From assembly GCF_023022985.1 (NCBI RefSeq), contig NZ_CP095461.1, forward strand, positions 868,001 through 932,000: a stretch of DNA of 64,000 nt, in the 5' to 3' direction. The position numbers were made by a program, and so were the translations under genes. The DNA is from Arthrobacter gengyunqii. GTDB taxonomy: Bacteria; Actinomycetota; Actinomycetes; Actinomycetales; Micrococcaceae. Below, piece after piece: positions 8,132-15,784 of this stretch (the first letter of the stretch is position 1; each line of letters opens with the position of its first letter). The notes beneath the pieces are model-generated. The model made no database searches. It saw nothing but the letters and a program-made list of their open reading frames with translations, and had not been told where the DNA came from.

Positions 8132-9664
8132 ATGCGCCGAATTCCCGTCCGCTCGTCGGCTGCCCTTCTGCTGACGGCCCTGACGCTCAGCGCCTGTTCC
8201 GCGGGCTCGGGCGGCCAGAGCGGCTCCGGCCAGGACGGTGCGGGGAACGGTCAGGGGAGCGACGGCGTCGTCGTGGCACTGACGGGCGAACCCGCAAACC
8301 TGGACTTCACCACCACCGCCGGCGCCGCCATTCCGCAGGCACTGATGGCGAACGTGTACGAGGGTCTGGTGGAAATCGATCAGGACGGGCAAATCCAGCC
8401 GCTGCTGGCCGAGTCCTGGGAGATCAGCGATGACCGCACCACCTACACCTTCACCCTGCAGCCGGGAGTGACGTTCTCCAACGGGGAAGCTTTCACCGCC
8501 GACGACGTGAAGTTCAGCCTGGAACGGGTGAAGTCGGACGCGTGGCTGTCCAGCCTTAAAACCAAAATGGATGTGGTGGACGGTGTCACGGTTCTGAGCG
8601 ACACCGAAGTGCGCGTGCAGCTGTCCCGCCCGTCGAATGCCTGGCTCTTCGATCTGGGCACGCCCGTGGGTGCCATGTTCGACGAAAGCGGCGTCGCGGA
8701 CCTGGCCTCCACCGCCATCGGGACCGGCCCCTTCACCGTCCAGGCCTGGAACCGCGGCGAATCCATCGAGTTGGCGGCACGCACCGACTACTGGGGCGAA
8801 TCACCCAAGGTGGAGACTGCAACCCTGCGTTACTTCGCTGACGCCGTGGCCACCACCAACGCCCTGCGCTCCGGGGATGTGGACGTGGTCTACAACATGC
8901 AGGCTCCCGAACTGCTGCCCACGTTCGCCGGGGACGATGCCTTCCAGGTTCTGGAAGGAACCTCCAACGGCGAGGTCATGCTGTCCATGAACAACGCCCG
9001 GCCCCCGTTCGACGACGTGCGCGTTCGTCAGGCCGTGCTGCACGCGATCGACCGCCAAGCCGTTCTGGACACGGCTTGGAGCGGCTACGGCACCCTGGTG
9101 GGTGCGCCCGTGCCGCCCACCGACCCGTACTACGAGGACCTCAACAACGCCTATCCCTACGACCCGGAGAAGGCCCGTGCGCTGCTGGCGGAAGCCGGCG
9201 CGGAAAACCTGGATATCACCTTCACGGTTCCCACCCGCCCCTACGCCACCGCCGTGTCGGAGATTGTGGTGTCCCAGCTGGCGGAGGCGGGCATCAACGC
9301 CACCATCGAATCCGCCGAGTTCCCCGCCGTCTGGCTGGACCAGGTCTTCACCCGCCACGACTATGACATGTCAGTGGTCCTGGCCGTGGAGAGCCGCGAT
9401 CTGCTCACCATGTTCAACAACCCCGACTACTACCTTGGCTACGACAACGCCAAGATCAAGGACGCTGCGGCCGCAGCGGATGCCGCGGACGAGGCCGGCT
9501 ACATTTCCGGCATGCAGCAGGTGGTGCGCACCATCAACGACGACGCCGCTGCCAACGTCCTGTTCCTGTTCCCCAACATTGTGGTGGCCAAGGCCGGCGT
9601 GACCGGCCTTCCCGCCAACTCGGTCACTGAGGCGCTGGACCTGGGCTCAGCAGGCTGGCAGTAG
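8132..9664 (+). CDS. ABC importer substrate-binding lipoprotein, peptide/nickel family (SBP_bac_5)
   Basis: 510 residues from ATG 8132, preceded by GGAG eight bases upstream; an ATG at 8117 has no ribosome site. Signal peptide with lipobox 'LTLSAC' (Cys near 22). Family blocks are 'ANVYEGLVEIDQDGQIQPLL', 'ESWEISDDRTTYTFTLQPGV', 'FSNGEAFTADDVKFSLERV' and 'AIGTGPFTV', characteristic of DppA/OppA-like proteins that capture di/oligopeptides, nickel or glycosides at the cell surface. First gene of a four-gene operon with two permeases and a fused ATPase. Substrate unassigned. Confidence 0.9.
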   Translation: MRRIPVRSSAALLLTALTLSACSAGSGGQSGSGQDGAGNGQGSDGVVVALTGEPANLDFTTTAGAAIPQALMANVYEGLVEIDQDGQIQPLLAESWEISDDRTTYTFTLQPGVTFSNGEAFTADDVKFSLERVKSDAWLSSLKTKMDVVDGVTVLSDTEVRVQLSRPSNAWLFDLGTPVGAMFDESGVADLASTAIGTGPFTVQAWNRGESIELAARTDYWGESPKVETATLRYFADAVATTNALRSGDVDVVYNMQAPELLPTFAGDDAFQVLEGTSNGEVMLSMNNARPPFDDVRVRQAVLHAIDRQAVLDTAWSGYGTLVGAPVPPTDPYYEDLNNAYPYDPEKARALLAEAGAENLDITFTVPTRPYATAVSEIVVSQLAEAGINATIESAEFPAVWLDQVFTRHDYDMSVVLAVESRDLLTMFNNPDYYLGYDNAKIKDAAAAADAADEAGYISGMQQVVRTINDDAAANVLFLFPNIVVAKAGVTGLPANSVTEALDLGSAGWQ

Positions 9665-9670
9665 CAGACC

Positions 9671-10618
9671 GTGGGAATCCGCCTGCTGATTAACGCTGCC
9701 CGGTTTGCCGCCACTTTCCTGGCGGCCACCGTGGCCGTGTTTCTCTTCATGCGCGCCATCCCCGGCGATCCCGCCCAGATAGCCCTGGGCGTCAACGCCA
9801 CTGAGGAACTGCTGGAGCAGACCCGCCGGGAATTTGGCACCGACCGCCCGCTGGCGGTTCAGTACCTTGACTGGGTTGGCGGATTGTTCCGCGGTGACTT
9901 CGGGGTTTCCTATGTCACCCGGCAGGACATCAGCCCCCTGCTGCTGGACCGGCTGCAGGTCTCGCTCATCCTGGTGGGCCTGGCCATGGCCGCGGCGCTG
10001 CTCATCGCCGTGCCGTTCGGAACCATTGCCGCGCTGCGGCACCGCAAACCCAGCGGCGTCCTGCTCAGCGGGCTGAGCCAGCTGGGAGTGGCCGTGCCGG
10101 GTTTCCTGGCGGCCATCATGCTGGTGGTGGTCTTCGCCGTGGGGCTGGGCTGGTTCCCTGCCAACGGCTGGACACCGCCGGGCGTGGACTTCGCCGATTT
10201 CCTGCACCGGGTAACCCTGCCGGTGCTCGCGCTGGCCTCAGTTCAGGGCGCGGTCCTGACCCGCTACGTCCGGTCGGCCGTCCTGGAGGTCATGAGTGAG
10301 GACTATCTGCGCACCGCCCGGGCCAAAGGACTGGGCAAGCTGGAAGCACTGGTCAAGCACGGGCTGCGCAATGCTGCGGTTCCGGTGCTGACGGTTGCCA
10401 GCGTGCAGTTGGCGGCACTGATCATCGGCGCCGTCGTCATTGAACGTGTCTTTGTCATTCCGGGACTGGGCTCCATGCTCCTGGACGCCGTGGGGAACCG
10501 GGACCTGCTCACCGTTCAATCCGTGGTGATGGTGTTGGTGTCCCTCACGCTGATCATCAACCTGGCCGTCGACGTCCTCTACACCATCATTGACCCCCGG
10601 CTGAGGAAACGCTCATGA
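9671..10618 (+). CDS. ABC importer permease, DppB-like
   Basis: 315 residues from GTG 9671, six bases after the binding protein stop. Six membrane segments. The N-terminal 'FMRAIPGDPAQIALG' is the signature of DppB/OppB permeases, and the EAA loop is 'DYLRTARAKGLGKLEALVKH' (about 210-229). It forms the translocation pore with the DppC-like partner, whose ATG overlaps its TGA (10615-10618), indicating translational coupling. Confidence 0.9.
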   Translation: MGIRLLINAARFAATFLAATVAVFLFMRAIPGDPAQIALGVNATEELLEQTRREFGTDRPLAVQYLDWVGGLFRGDFGVSYVTRQDISPLLLDRLQVSLILVGLAMAAALLIAVPFGTIAALRHRKPSGVLLSGLSQLGVAVPGFLAAIMLVVVFAVGLGWFPANGWTPPGVDFADFLHRVTLPVLALASVQGAVLTRYVRSAVLEVMSEDYLRTARAKGLGKLEALVKHGLRNAAVPVLTVASVQLAALIIGAVVIERVFVIPGLGSMLLDAVGNRDLLTVQSVVMVLVSLTLIINLAVDVLYTIIDPRLRKRS

Positions 10619-11442
10619 GGACCGCCCGCAGGATCTCTCCCACGCTGCTGGTCGGCGCCGCGCTGGTCTCGGTGGTGGTGCTGGCCGCACTGGTGTCCTT
10701 TTTCTGGACCCCCTATGACCCGGTCCGGGCCTTTCCGTCAGACCGGCTGCAGGGCTCCAGTGCCGATCACCTGATGGGCACCGACCGTTACGGGCGCGAT
10801 GTTTTCTCCGGCATCCTCTACGGAGCCCGGATCACCCTGTCGGTGGGACTGGTCGCCGTGGGCATCGCCGCTCTGATCGGCACCCCGATTGGCATCCTCG
10901 CCGGCATGCGCCGGGGAGCGGTGGACGAAGTGGCGATGCGCGGTGCGGACATCCTGCTGGCGTTCCCCGCGCTGCTGCTGGCCATCATGTTCGGGGCGGT
11001 GTTCGGCGGCGGAACGACGACGGCGATGGTCGCCATCGGGATTGGCTCCATTCCCGGCTTCGCCCGCGTGGCGCGGTCCGGCACGCTGCAGGTCATGGGC
11101 ACTGAGTACGTGCTGGCGGCCCGGGCAGCCAGCCAGCCGGCGCTGCGCATTGCCCGCCGGCATGTCCTGCCGAACATCGCGGGCATGGTGGTGGTCCAGT
11201 GCTCCGTCACGTTTGGCCTGGCCGTCCTGGCCGAAGCCGCCCTGTCCTTCCTGGGGCTGGGCACACCGCCGCCGGTACCGTCCTGGGGTCGGATGCTGCA
11301 GGAATCCCAGCAGTTCCTGGGCACCTATCCATCGCTGGCGATCTGGCCCGGAGCGGCCATTGCCGTGGCGGTGCTGGGCTTTAACCTGCTCGGCGACGGG
11401 CTGCGGGACCGGTTCGATCCCAAACTGAACGGAGAGCGCTGA
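10615..11442 (+). CDS. ABC importer permease, DppC-like
   Basis: 275 residues. An N-terminal hydrophobic segment (about 11-29) is followed by 'HLMGTDRYGRDVFSGILYGA', the hallmark DppC/OppC block, and the EAA loop 'EYVLAARAASQPALRIARRH'. It ends 'LNLLGDGLRDRFDP', also typical of the family. It overlaps the dppB-like gene by four bases and the ATPase gene by one base, so the operon is tightly coupled. Confidence 0.9.
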   Translation: MRTARRISPTLLVGAALVSVVVLAALVSFFWTPYDPVRAFPSDRLQGSSADHLMGTDRYGRDVFSGILYGARITLSVGLVAVGIAALIGTPIGILAGMRRGAVDEVAMRGADILLAFPALLLAIMFGAVFGGGTTTAMVAIGIGSIPGFARVARSGTLQVMGTEYVLAARAASQPALRIARRHVLPNIAGMVVVQCSVTFGLAVLAEAALSFLGLGTPPPVPSWGRMLQESQQFLGTYPSLAIWPGAAIAVAVLGFNLLGDGLRDRFDPKLNGER

Positions 11443-13235
11443 TGTCCGCGCCGCATCCGGCATCTGTGCCGTTGTTGGAGGTTGTGGGCCTGCGGGTCAG
11501 CGCCGGAAGCCGGGTGCTGGTGAAGGACTTTGCCCTTACCCTGGCCCGCGGCGAACGGGTGGGCCTGATCGGTGAATCCGGCTCCGGAAAATCGGTGACG
11601 GCGGCCGCGCTCACGGGACTTCTGCCGGAGGAACTCCAGACCTCCGGAACCGTCCGCCTGGACGGGGTTCCGCACAATCTGGTGGGTGCCTCCGACCGGC
11701 AGATGAGCCGTATCCGGGGCCAGCGGACGGGAATGGTGTTCCAGGAACCGCTGAGCGCCCTGAACCCGCTAATGCGCGTGGGCCGGCAGGTGGCTGAGGC
11801 GCTGACACAGCACGGAACCCTCCGCAGCCAGGCCGCAGCGGCACGCAGTGTTGAACTCCTGGCTTCCGTGCAGCTGCCCGATCCGGCCGAGGCTGCCCGC
11901 GCGTATCCACACCAGCTTTCCGGCGGGCAGCGCCAGCGGGTCATGCTGGCCATGGCCCTCGCCAATGACCCGGACCTGCTGATCTGCGATGAACCGACCA
12001 CCGCTCTGGACGTAAGCGTGCAGCACCAGATGCTGCAGTTGATCTCGGACGGCGTTGCACGCCGGGGGAGCGGGCTGTTGTTCATCACGCATGACCTGGC
12101 CGTGGCGGCAAGCATCTGTGACCGCGTCCTGGTGCTGCGGGACGGAGTCCTCGTGGAACAGGGCGCCACGGCGGACGTGTTCACCCGGCCGCAGCACGAC
12201 TACACCCGAGGGCTGCTCGCGGCTTCGGACCTGGACGCGACGGACAGCTCCGGACGGTTGTTTACGGTTTCCTCCGCAGCGGGATATGTCCCTGCGGCCG
12301 CGCGGAGGCGGGCACCAGCGGAGGAACCCGCAGTGCCGGACGTGCCAAACTCCTCAGTGTCAACCTCGACAGTGCCAGAATCGGCACGGCCGGGCGACGG
12401 CGCACATTCGGACATCCGGAACGCCGAGCCCCTGATCCGGGTAAGCGGCCTCAACCGCACCTACCGCCGCGGGCGCAGCTCACTCTTCCGTGCCCCTTCG
12501 GAGGTCCACGCGCTCCGCGACGTGTCCTTCGAGGTCGCCGCCGGGCAGCGGTTCGGCATTGTCGGTGAATCCGGATCCGGCAAATCCACCCTGTTGCGGA
12601 TCCTCGCCGGGCTGGACCAGCCGACGTCGGGCTCCGTGCAGGTGGCCGGCAACGAGGTGGCCGGTTCGCGGGAAAGCGAACTGCTGGAGCTGCGCCGTCA
12701 GCTCCAGATTGTCTTCCAGGATCCGTTGGGATCCCTCAACCCCCGCATGCGGGTGCGGGACCTGATCGCAGAACCGCTGCTGCTGCCCGGGGAGCCGGTG
12801 GCCGCACGGCACCATGCCGGCAGGGTCGCGGAAATGCTGAACGCCGTGGGCCTGCCCCCGGACGCCGCGGAACGCTTTCCGCACCAGTTCTCCGGGGGGC
12901 AGCGTCAACGGATTGCGATAGCCCGCGCGCTGATCTGCGAACCGCGCATCCTGGTGGCCGATGAACCGGTGAGCGCCCTGGATGTTTCGGTGCGGGCGCA
13001 GGTGCTGAACCTGCTCGCGGACCTGGTGGATAAATACCGGCTCACGCTCGTGTTTGTCTCCCACGACCTGGGCGTCGTGAAGCACCTGTGCGACACCGTC
13101 GCGGTGATGCACCAGGGCCGGATCGTGGAGTCCGGGCCCACCGGTCAGGTCTACGCCGCCCCTGAGCATGAATACACCCAACGGCTAGTGGCGTCCTCGC
13201 TGTCCCTGCAGTCCGGCTCAAGCCTGCCGACCTAG
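11442..13235 (+). CDS. ABC importer ATPase, fused DppD-DppF type
   Basis: 597 residues containing two full nucleotide-binding domains. The first (about 5-265) has Walker A 'GESGSGKS', signature 'LSGGQRQRVMLAMAL' and Walker B 'LLICDEPTTALD'. The second (about 330-590) has 'GESGSGKST', 'FSGGQRQRIAIARAL' and 'ILVADEPVSALD'. A low-complexity linker of about 60 residues joins them. Both catalytic sites look complete. In many organisms these are separate DppD and DppF proteins; the fusion is common in actinobacteria. Last gene of the operon; 250 bp without a confident gene follow. Confidence 0.9.
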   Translation: MSAPHPASVPLLEVVGLRVSAGSRVLVKDFALTLARGERVGLIGESGSGKSVTAAALTGLLPEELQTSGTVRLDGVPHNLVGASDRQMSRIRGQRTGMVFQEPLSALNPLMRVGRQVAEALTQHGTLRSQAAAARSVELLASVQLPDPAEAARAYPHQLSGGQRQRVMLAMALANDPDLLICDEPTTALDVSVQHQMLQLISDGVARRGSGLLFITHDLAVAASICDRVLVLRDGVLVEQGATADVFTRPQHDYTRGLLAASDLDATDSSGRLFTVSSAAGYVPAAARRRAPAEEPAVPDVPNSSVSTSTVPESARPGDGAHSDIRNAEPLIRVSGLNRTYRRGRSSLFRAPSEVHALRDVSFEVAAGQRFGIVGESGSGKSTLLRILAGLDQPTSGSVQVAGNEVAGSRESELLELRRQLQIVFQDPLGSLNPRMRVRDLIAEPLLLPGEPVAARHHAGRVAEMLNAVGLPPDAAERFPHQFSGGQRQRIAIARALICEPRILVADEPVSALDVSVRAQVLNLLADLVDKYRLTLVFVSHDLGVVKHLCDTVAVMHQGRIVESGPTGQVYAAPEHEYTQRLVASSLSLQSGSSLPT

Positions 13236-13342
13236 TCCACGTCGGGGGCCCAGGACACAGAAGGCAAGGGCTCAGGACACAGAAGGCAATACGGCAGGAA
13301 CAGCGGAAGATGTGGCTATACTTCCAAACAGCTTCAAGAACT

Positions 13343-13469
13343 GCGGCCGCCAAGCTCCGACTTGGCCGCATACCAACCCCACGCTCGTTGGGTGGTTCGG
13401 ATGAAGAAGTGGCCTGCACTCGCCCTTCGGGCAACCGGTGCGGGCAAGAGCACGCCGAAAGGACCGGCG
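13343..13469 (+). promoter_or_regulatory. Hairpin-rich leader candidate
   Basis: Four consecutive hairpins follow a possible -10 box (TATACT, 13317-13322). GCCAAG (13349-13354) pairs with CTTGGC (13361-13366). ACC-ACCC (13372-13379, one bulge) pairs with GGGTGGT (13390-13396). GCAC/GTGC (13416-13419 with 13438-13441) encloses GCCC/GGGC (13422-13425 with 13429-13432). CGCCG (13453-13457) pairs with CGGCG (13465-13469). It precedes the small antitoxin-like frame at 13487. It matches no riboswitch class I recognise. High GC makes chance hairpins likely, so support is modest. Confidence 0.3.
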
Positions 13470-13486
13470 CACGTCGCCGTATTCTC

Positions 13487-13663
13487 ATGGACAATTCCGT
13501 TGATACCGCTGACCGACAGACCGCCGGCCGGTTTGCTGACGCTGACAATCACCGCCGTGTCGCCGAACCCCGCGGTGTTTCGCTCCAGGACTACCGGGTT
13601 ATCACCGCTGCCCGCAGAGAGTTCCTGGACTTCCTGCTGGCACGCACCGAGCATCGGACATGA
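13487..13663 (+). CDS. Small protein, possible degenerate VapB/Phd-like antitoxin
   Basis: A 58-residue frame from ATG 13487 to TGA 13663. The central stretch 'RVAEPRGVSLQDYRV' resembles the helix of VapB-type antitoxins ('RAAERGLSLQDY...'), but the usual N-terminal DNA-binding strand is not obvious. Its stop overlaps the ATG of the PIN-domain gene by four bases, the layout of toxin-antitoxin pairs. No good ribosome site precedes it, and the frame stays open upstream to 13310, so the start is uncertain. The antitoxin reading rests mainly on context. Confidence 0.4.
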   Translation: MDNSVDTADRQTAGRFADADNHRRVAEPRGVSLQDYRVITAARREFLDFLLARTEHRT

Positions 13664-14058
13664 ACGGCCAGGCCGGGCTGTTGCTGGATACGCCCGTACT
13701 GTCTGACATCCGCAGCCCTGATCCCAGCGCTGCGCTGAGGGACTTTCTGCAGCGCCGCAGCAACCTGCGGATCTTCATTTCTGCGCTGACCCTGGGAGAC
13801 CTGCCAAAGCCAAACCGCGCCTGGCTGCAGGAGCTTACCGGCCGCTTCGGCTGCCATATCCTGCCGGTGGACCCCGGGGTGGCACTGGCGTCCACGGGAT
13901 TGGACCACGACGCCGGCACCCTCACCGTGGTGGTGGCCGCCACCGCCCTGCACCATGATCTGACGGTGGTGACGGACCGGCCGGAGGATTTCCGCCGGCT
14001 GGGGGCCTCCGCGGTTGATCCGTGGAGACCTGCCCCCGAACCTGCGCAGCCTGTCTAG
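13660..14058 (+). CDS. PIN-domain protein, VapC-like, active site degenerate
   Basis: 132 residues with a PIN fold pattern: 'LLLDTPVLSDIRSP' at the N-terminus, 'ISALTLGDL' near 45, 'ILPVDPGVA' near 67, and 'VVVAATALHHDLTVVTDRPEDF' near 89-110. VapC toxins are Mg-dependent RNases with four acidic residues. Here the first Asp and the late Asp are kept and the usual Glu is Asp. However, the Asp normally just before 'IAATAL' is Thr, and 'DTNVLSE' reads 'DTPVLSD'. The protein may therefore be inactive or altered. Translationally coupled to the antitoxin-like frame. Confidence 0.65.
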   Translation: MNGQAGLLLDTPVLSDIRSPDPSAALRDFLQRRSNLRIFISALTLGDLPKPNRAWLQELTGRFGCHILPVDPGVALASTGLDHDAGTLTVVVAATALHHDLTVVTDRPEDFRRLGASAVDPWRPAPEPAQPV

Positions 14059-14117
14059 ACCGAGCGCTCCAGAGCAGCCTCCAGCAGTTCCAGCTGCCGA
14101 AGTCCGTCCTTGCGCAT
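14055..14117 (-). pseudogene. Vestigial C-terminus of an oxidoreductase-like gene
   Basis: Read on the minus strand, about 20 codons give 'RKDGLRQLELLEAALERSV' and then TAG, the way Gfo/Idh/MocA-type oxidoreductases commonly end. The frame is closed by a stop immediately upstream and no remaining body is seen. It overlaps the last bases of the PIN gene. This looks like a deletion scar, but it is a very short match. Confidence 0.3.
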
Positions 14118-14266
14118 TAGCCGTCAAAGCCGAGGCAACCGCAGGCTGAAACGTGCCGGCCCTGATTCCGGCCAGCGTCAACACATGTGGGACAATGCAT
14201 ACATCCCAGTGACCGTCAGCACACCCGCTTTCGGCTGCCCAAAACCAGAGTTAGGAGTGCTGGCCC

Positions 14267-15568
14267 ATGGCCGATGAAAGCACTATTCCCCCGTCACGGG
14301 TCGCGCACGCGGACCGGATAGATGATGACGGCGGTGCCCCCGCCAAATGGAAGGTCGTCGGTCCCGGACTCGTGGTGGCCGCCACCGGTGTTGGCGCCGC
14401 GGACATGGTCGCCACGCTCGTCGCCGGATCCCGGTACGGGTACGGGCTGCTCTGGGCGGTCATTCTCGGCGTCATCCTGAAAATCATCCTCGTTGAGGGC
14501 GCGGGACGCTATACCCTGGCCACCGGCAAGACGATTTTCGAAGGATGGCGCTCACTCGGCAAGTGGACCACCTGGTACTTCGGTCCTTACATCATGATCT
14601 GGGGCTTCGTTTACGGAGCCACGGCCATGTCCTCCGCCGCACTGCCCCTGGCCGCGCTGTTCCCCGCGGTTGATCTGTGGGTCTTTGCCATTCTCATGGG
14701 CCTGGCCGGTTTCGCCATGGTGTGGTTCGGGCGCTATGCCACCTTCGAAAAAATCACTGCGGTGCTGGTGGGCATCATGTTCGTCACCGTGGTGGGGCTG
14801 GCAGTCATCGCCGCGCCGAATATTCCGGAAATGATGTCGGGCCTTGTTCCCGTCATCCCCGAAGGCGGCCTGGTGTACACCCTGGCCCTCGCCGGCGGTG
14901 TGGGCGGAACCATCACCCTGGCGGCGTACGGCTACTGGCTGCGGGAAAAGGGGTGGTACACGCCCAAGTGGATGCGGGTCATGCGCATCGACAATTCGAT
15001 GGCGTACGTCATGACCGGCATCTTTGTGATCGCCATGCTGATTGTCGGTGCTGAAGTGGTCCGTTCCGCCGGCATCTCCCTCAGCTCAGGTGACGAAGGC
15101 CTGCTGGATCTTTACGACGTGCTCAAGGCCGAGTACGGCGACGTTGTGGGCACGGGCTTCCTGGTCGGTTTCTGGGCTGCCTCCTTCTCCTCGATCATCG
15201 GTGTCTGGAACGGTGTTTCCCTGATGTTCGCCGATTTCTGGGGCAACATGCGCGGCAAGGAATCCGGTCACGAGGACACCCGGGTGGGCGGAAAGTACTT
15301 CAAGTTCTACCTCCTGTGGCTGACCTTCCCGCCGATGCTGCTGTTCATCCTGGGCAAGCCCATCGGGCTGATCCTGGCCTACGGCGTCCTGGGCTCGCTG
15401 TTCATGCCCTTCCTGGCGATCACGCTGCTGGGGCTGCTCAACGGCCGCCGCGTCCCCAAGGCCTGGGCCAACAAGCTGCACACCAACATCGCCCTGGGCA
15501 TCACCGCTCTGCTGTTCATTGCGCTTGGTGTCCAGCAGGTCATCGACGCCATCATCAAGGCCTTCTGA
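14267..15568 (+). CDS. NRAMP-family transporter lacking canonical metal motifs
   Basis: 433 residues, about 11 membrane segments. Fold and length match NRAMP/MntH proton-coupled metal transporters, and the first helix begins 'VVGPGLVVAATGVGAADMVA'. The usual TM1 DPGN motif is absent: 'ATGVGAAD' stands there. The TM6 'MPHN' block is replaced by 'GGVGGTITLAAYGYW'. Both helices normally bind the transition metal, so substrate is probably not Mn/Fe in the classic way. NRAMP-related Mg transporters and other outgroup clades also lack these residues. ATG follows TTAGGAG. Single gene with a strong terminator at 15633. Confidence 0.82.
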   Translation: MADESTIPPSRVAHADRIDDDGGAPAKWKVVGPGLVVAATGVGAADMVATLVAGSRYGYGLLWAVILGVILKIILVEGAGRYTLATGKTIFEGWRSLGKWTTWYFGPYIMIWGFVYGATAMSSAALPLAALFPAVDLWVFAILMGLAGFAMVWFGRYATFEKITAVLVGIMFVTVVGLAVIAAPNIPEMMSGLVPVIPEGGLVYTLALAGGVGGTITLAAYGYWLREKGWYTPKWMRVMRIDNSMAYVMTGIFVIAMLIVGAEVVRSAGISLSSGDEGLLDLYDVLKAEYGDVVGTGFLVGFWAASFSSIIGVWNGVSLMFADFWGNMRGKESGHEDTRVGGKYFKFYLLWLTFPPMLLFILGKPIGLILAYGVLGSLFMPFLAITLLGLLNGRRVPKAWANKLHTNIALGITALLFIALGVQQVIDAIIKAF

Positions 15569-15632
15569 CCTGGTTCCGGGCGGATCCGAACGGGATTCCA
15601 TCCGGGACAAACGGGCTGAAATCCCGGCTTCC

Positions 15633-15669
15633 AAACTGCCCTGCCGCGACGTTCGCGGCAGGGCAGTTT
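15633..15669 (+). terminator. Terminator after NRAMP-like gene
   Basis: A perfect 17-bp stem: AAACTGCCCTGCCGCGA (15633-15649), loop CGT, TCGCGGCAGGGCAGTTT (15653-15669). It lies 65 bp after the transporter stop. Confidence 0.88.
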
Positions 15670-15784
15670 AGCGCAACGGAGACACTTCTGCGAGAGGTCC
15701 CGGAGGGGGTAAAAAAACTCGTCACGGGCCATCCACGCCATGATTTCCCTCGGCTACGCTGGAAAGGCGAGAAGAGGTTGCAGC

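Noticed and set aside
13310..13486. Longer start for the antitoxin-like frame
   Set aside because: No ribosome site at 13310, and the region is better explained as hairpin-rich untranslated DNA; the added residues match no antitoxin.
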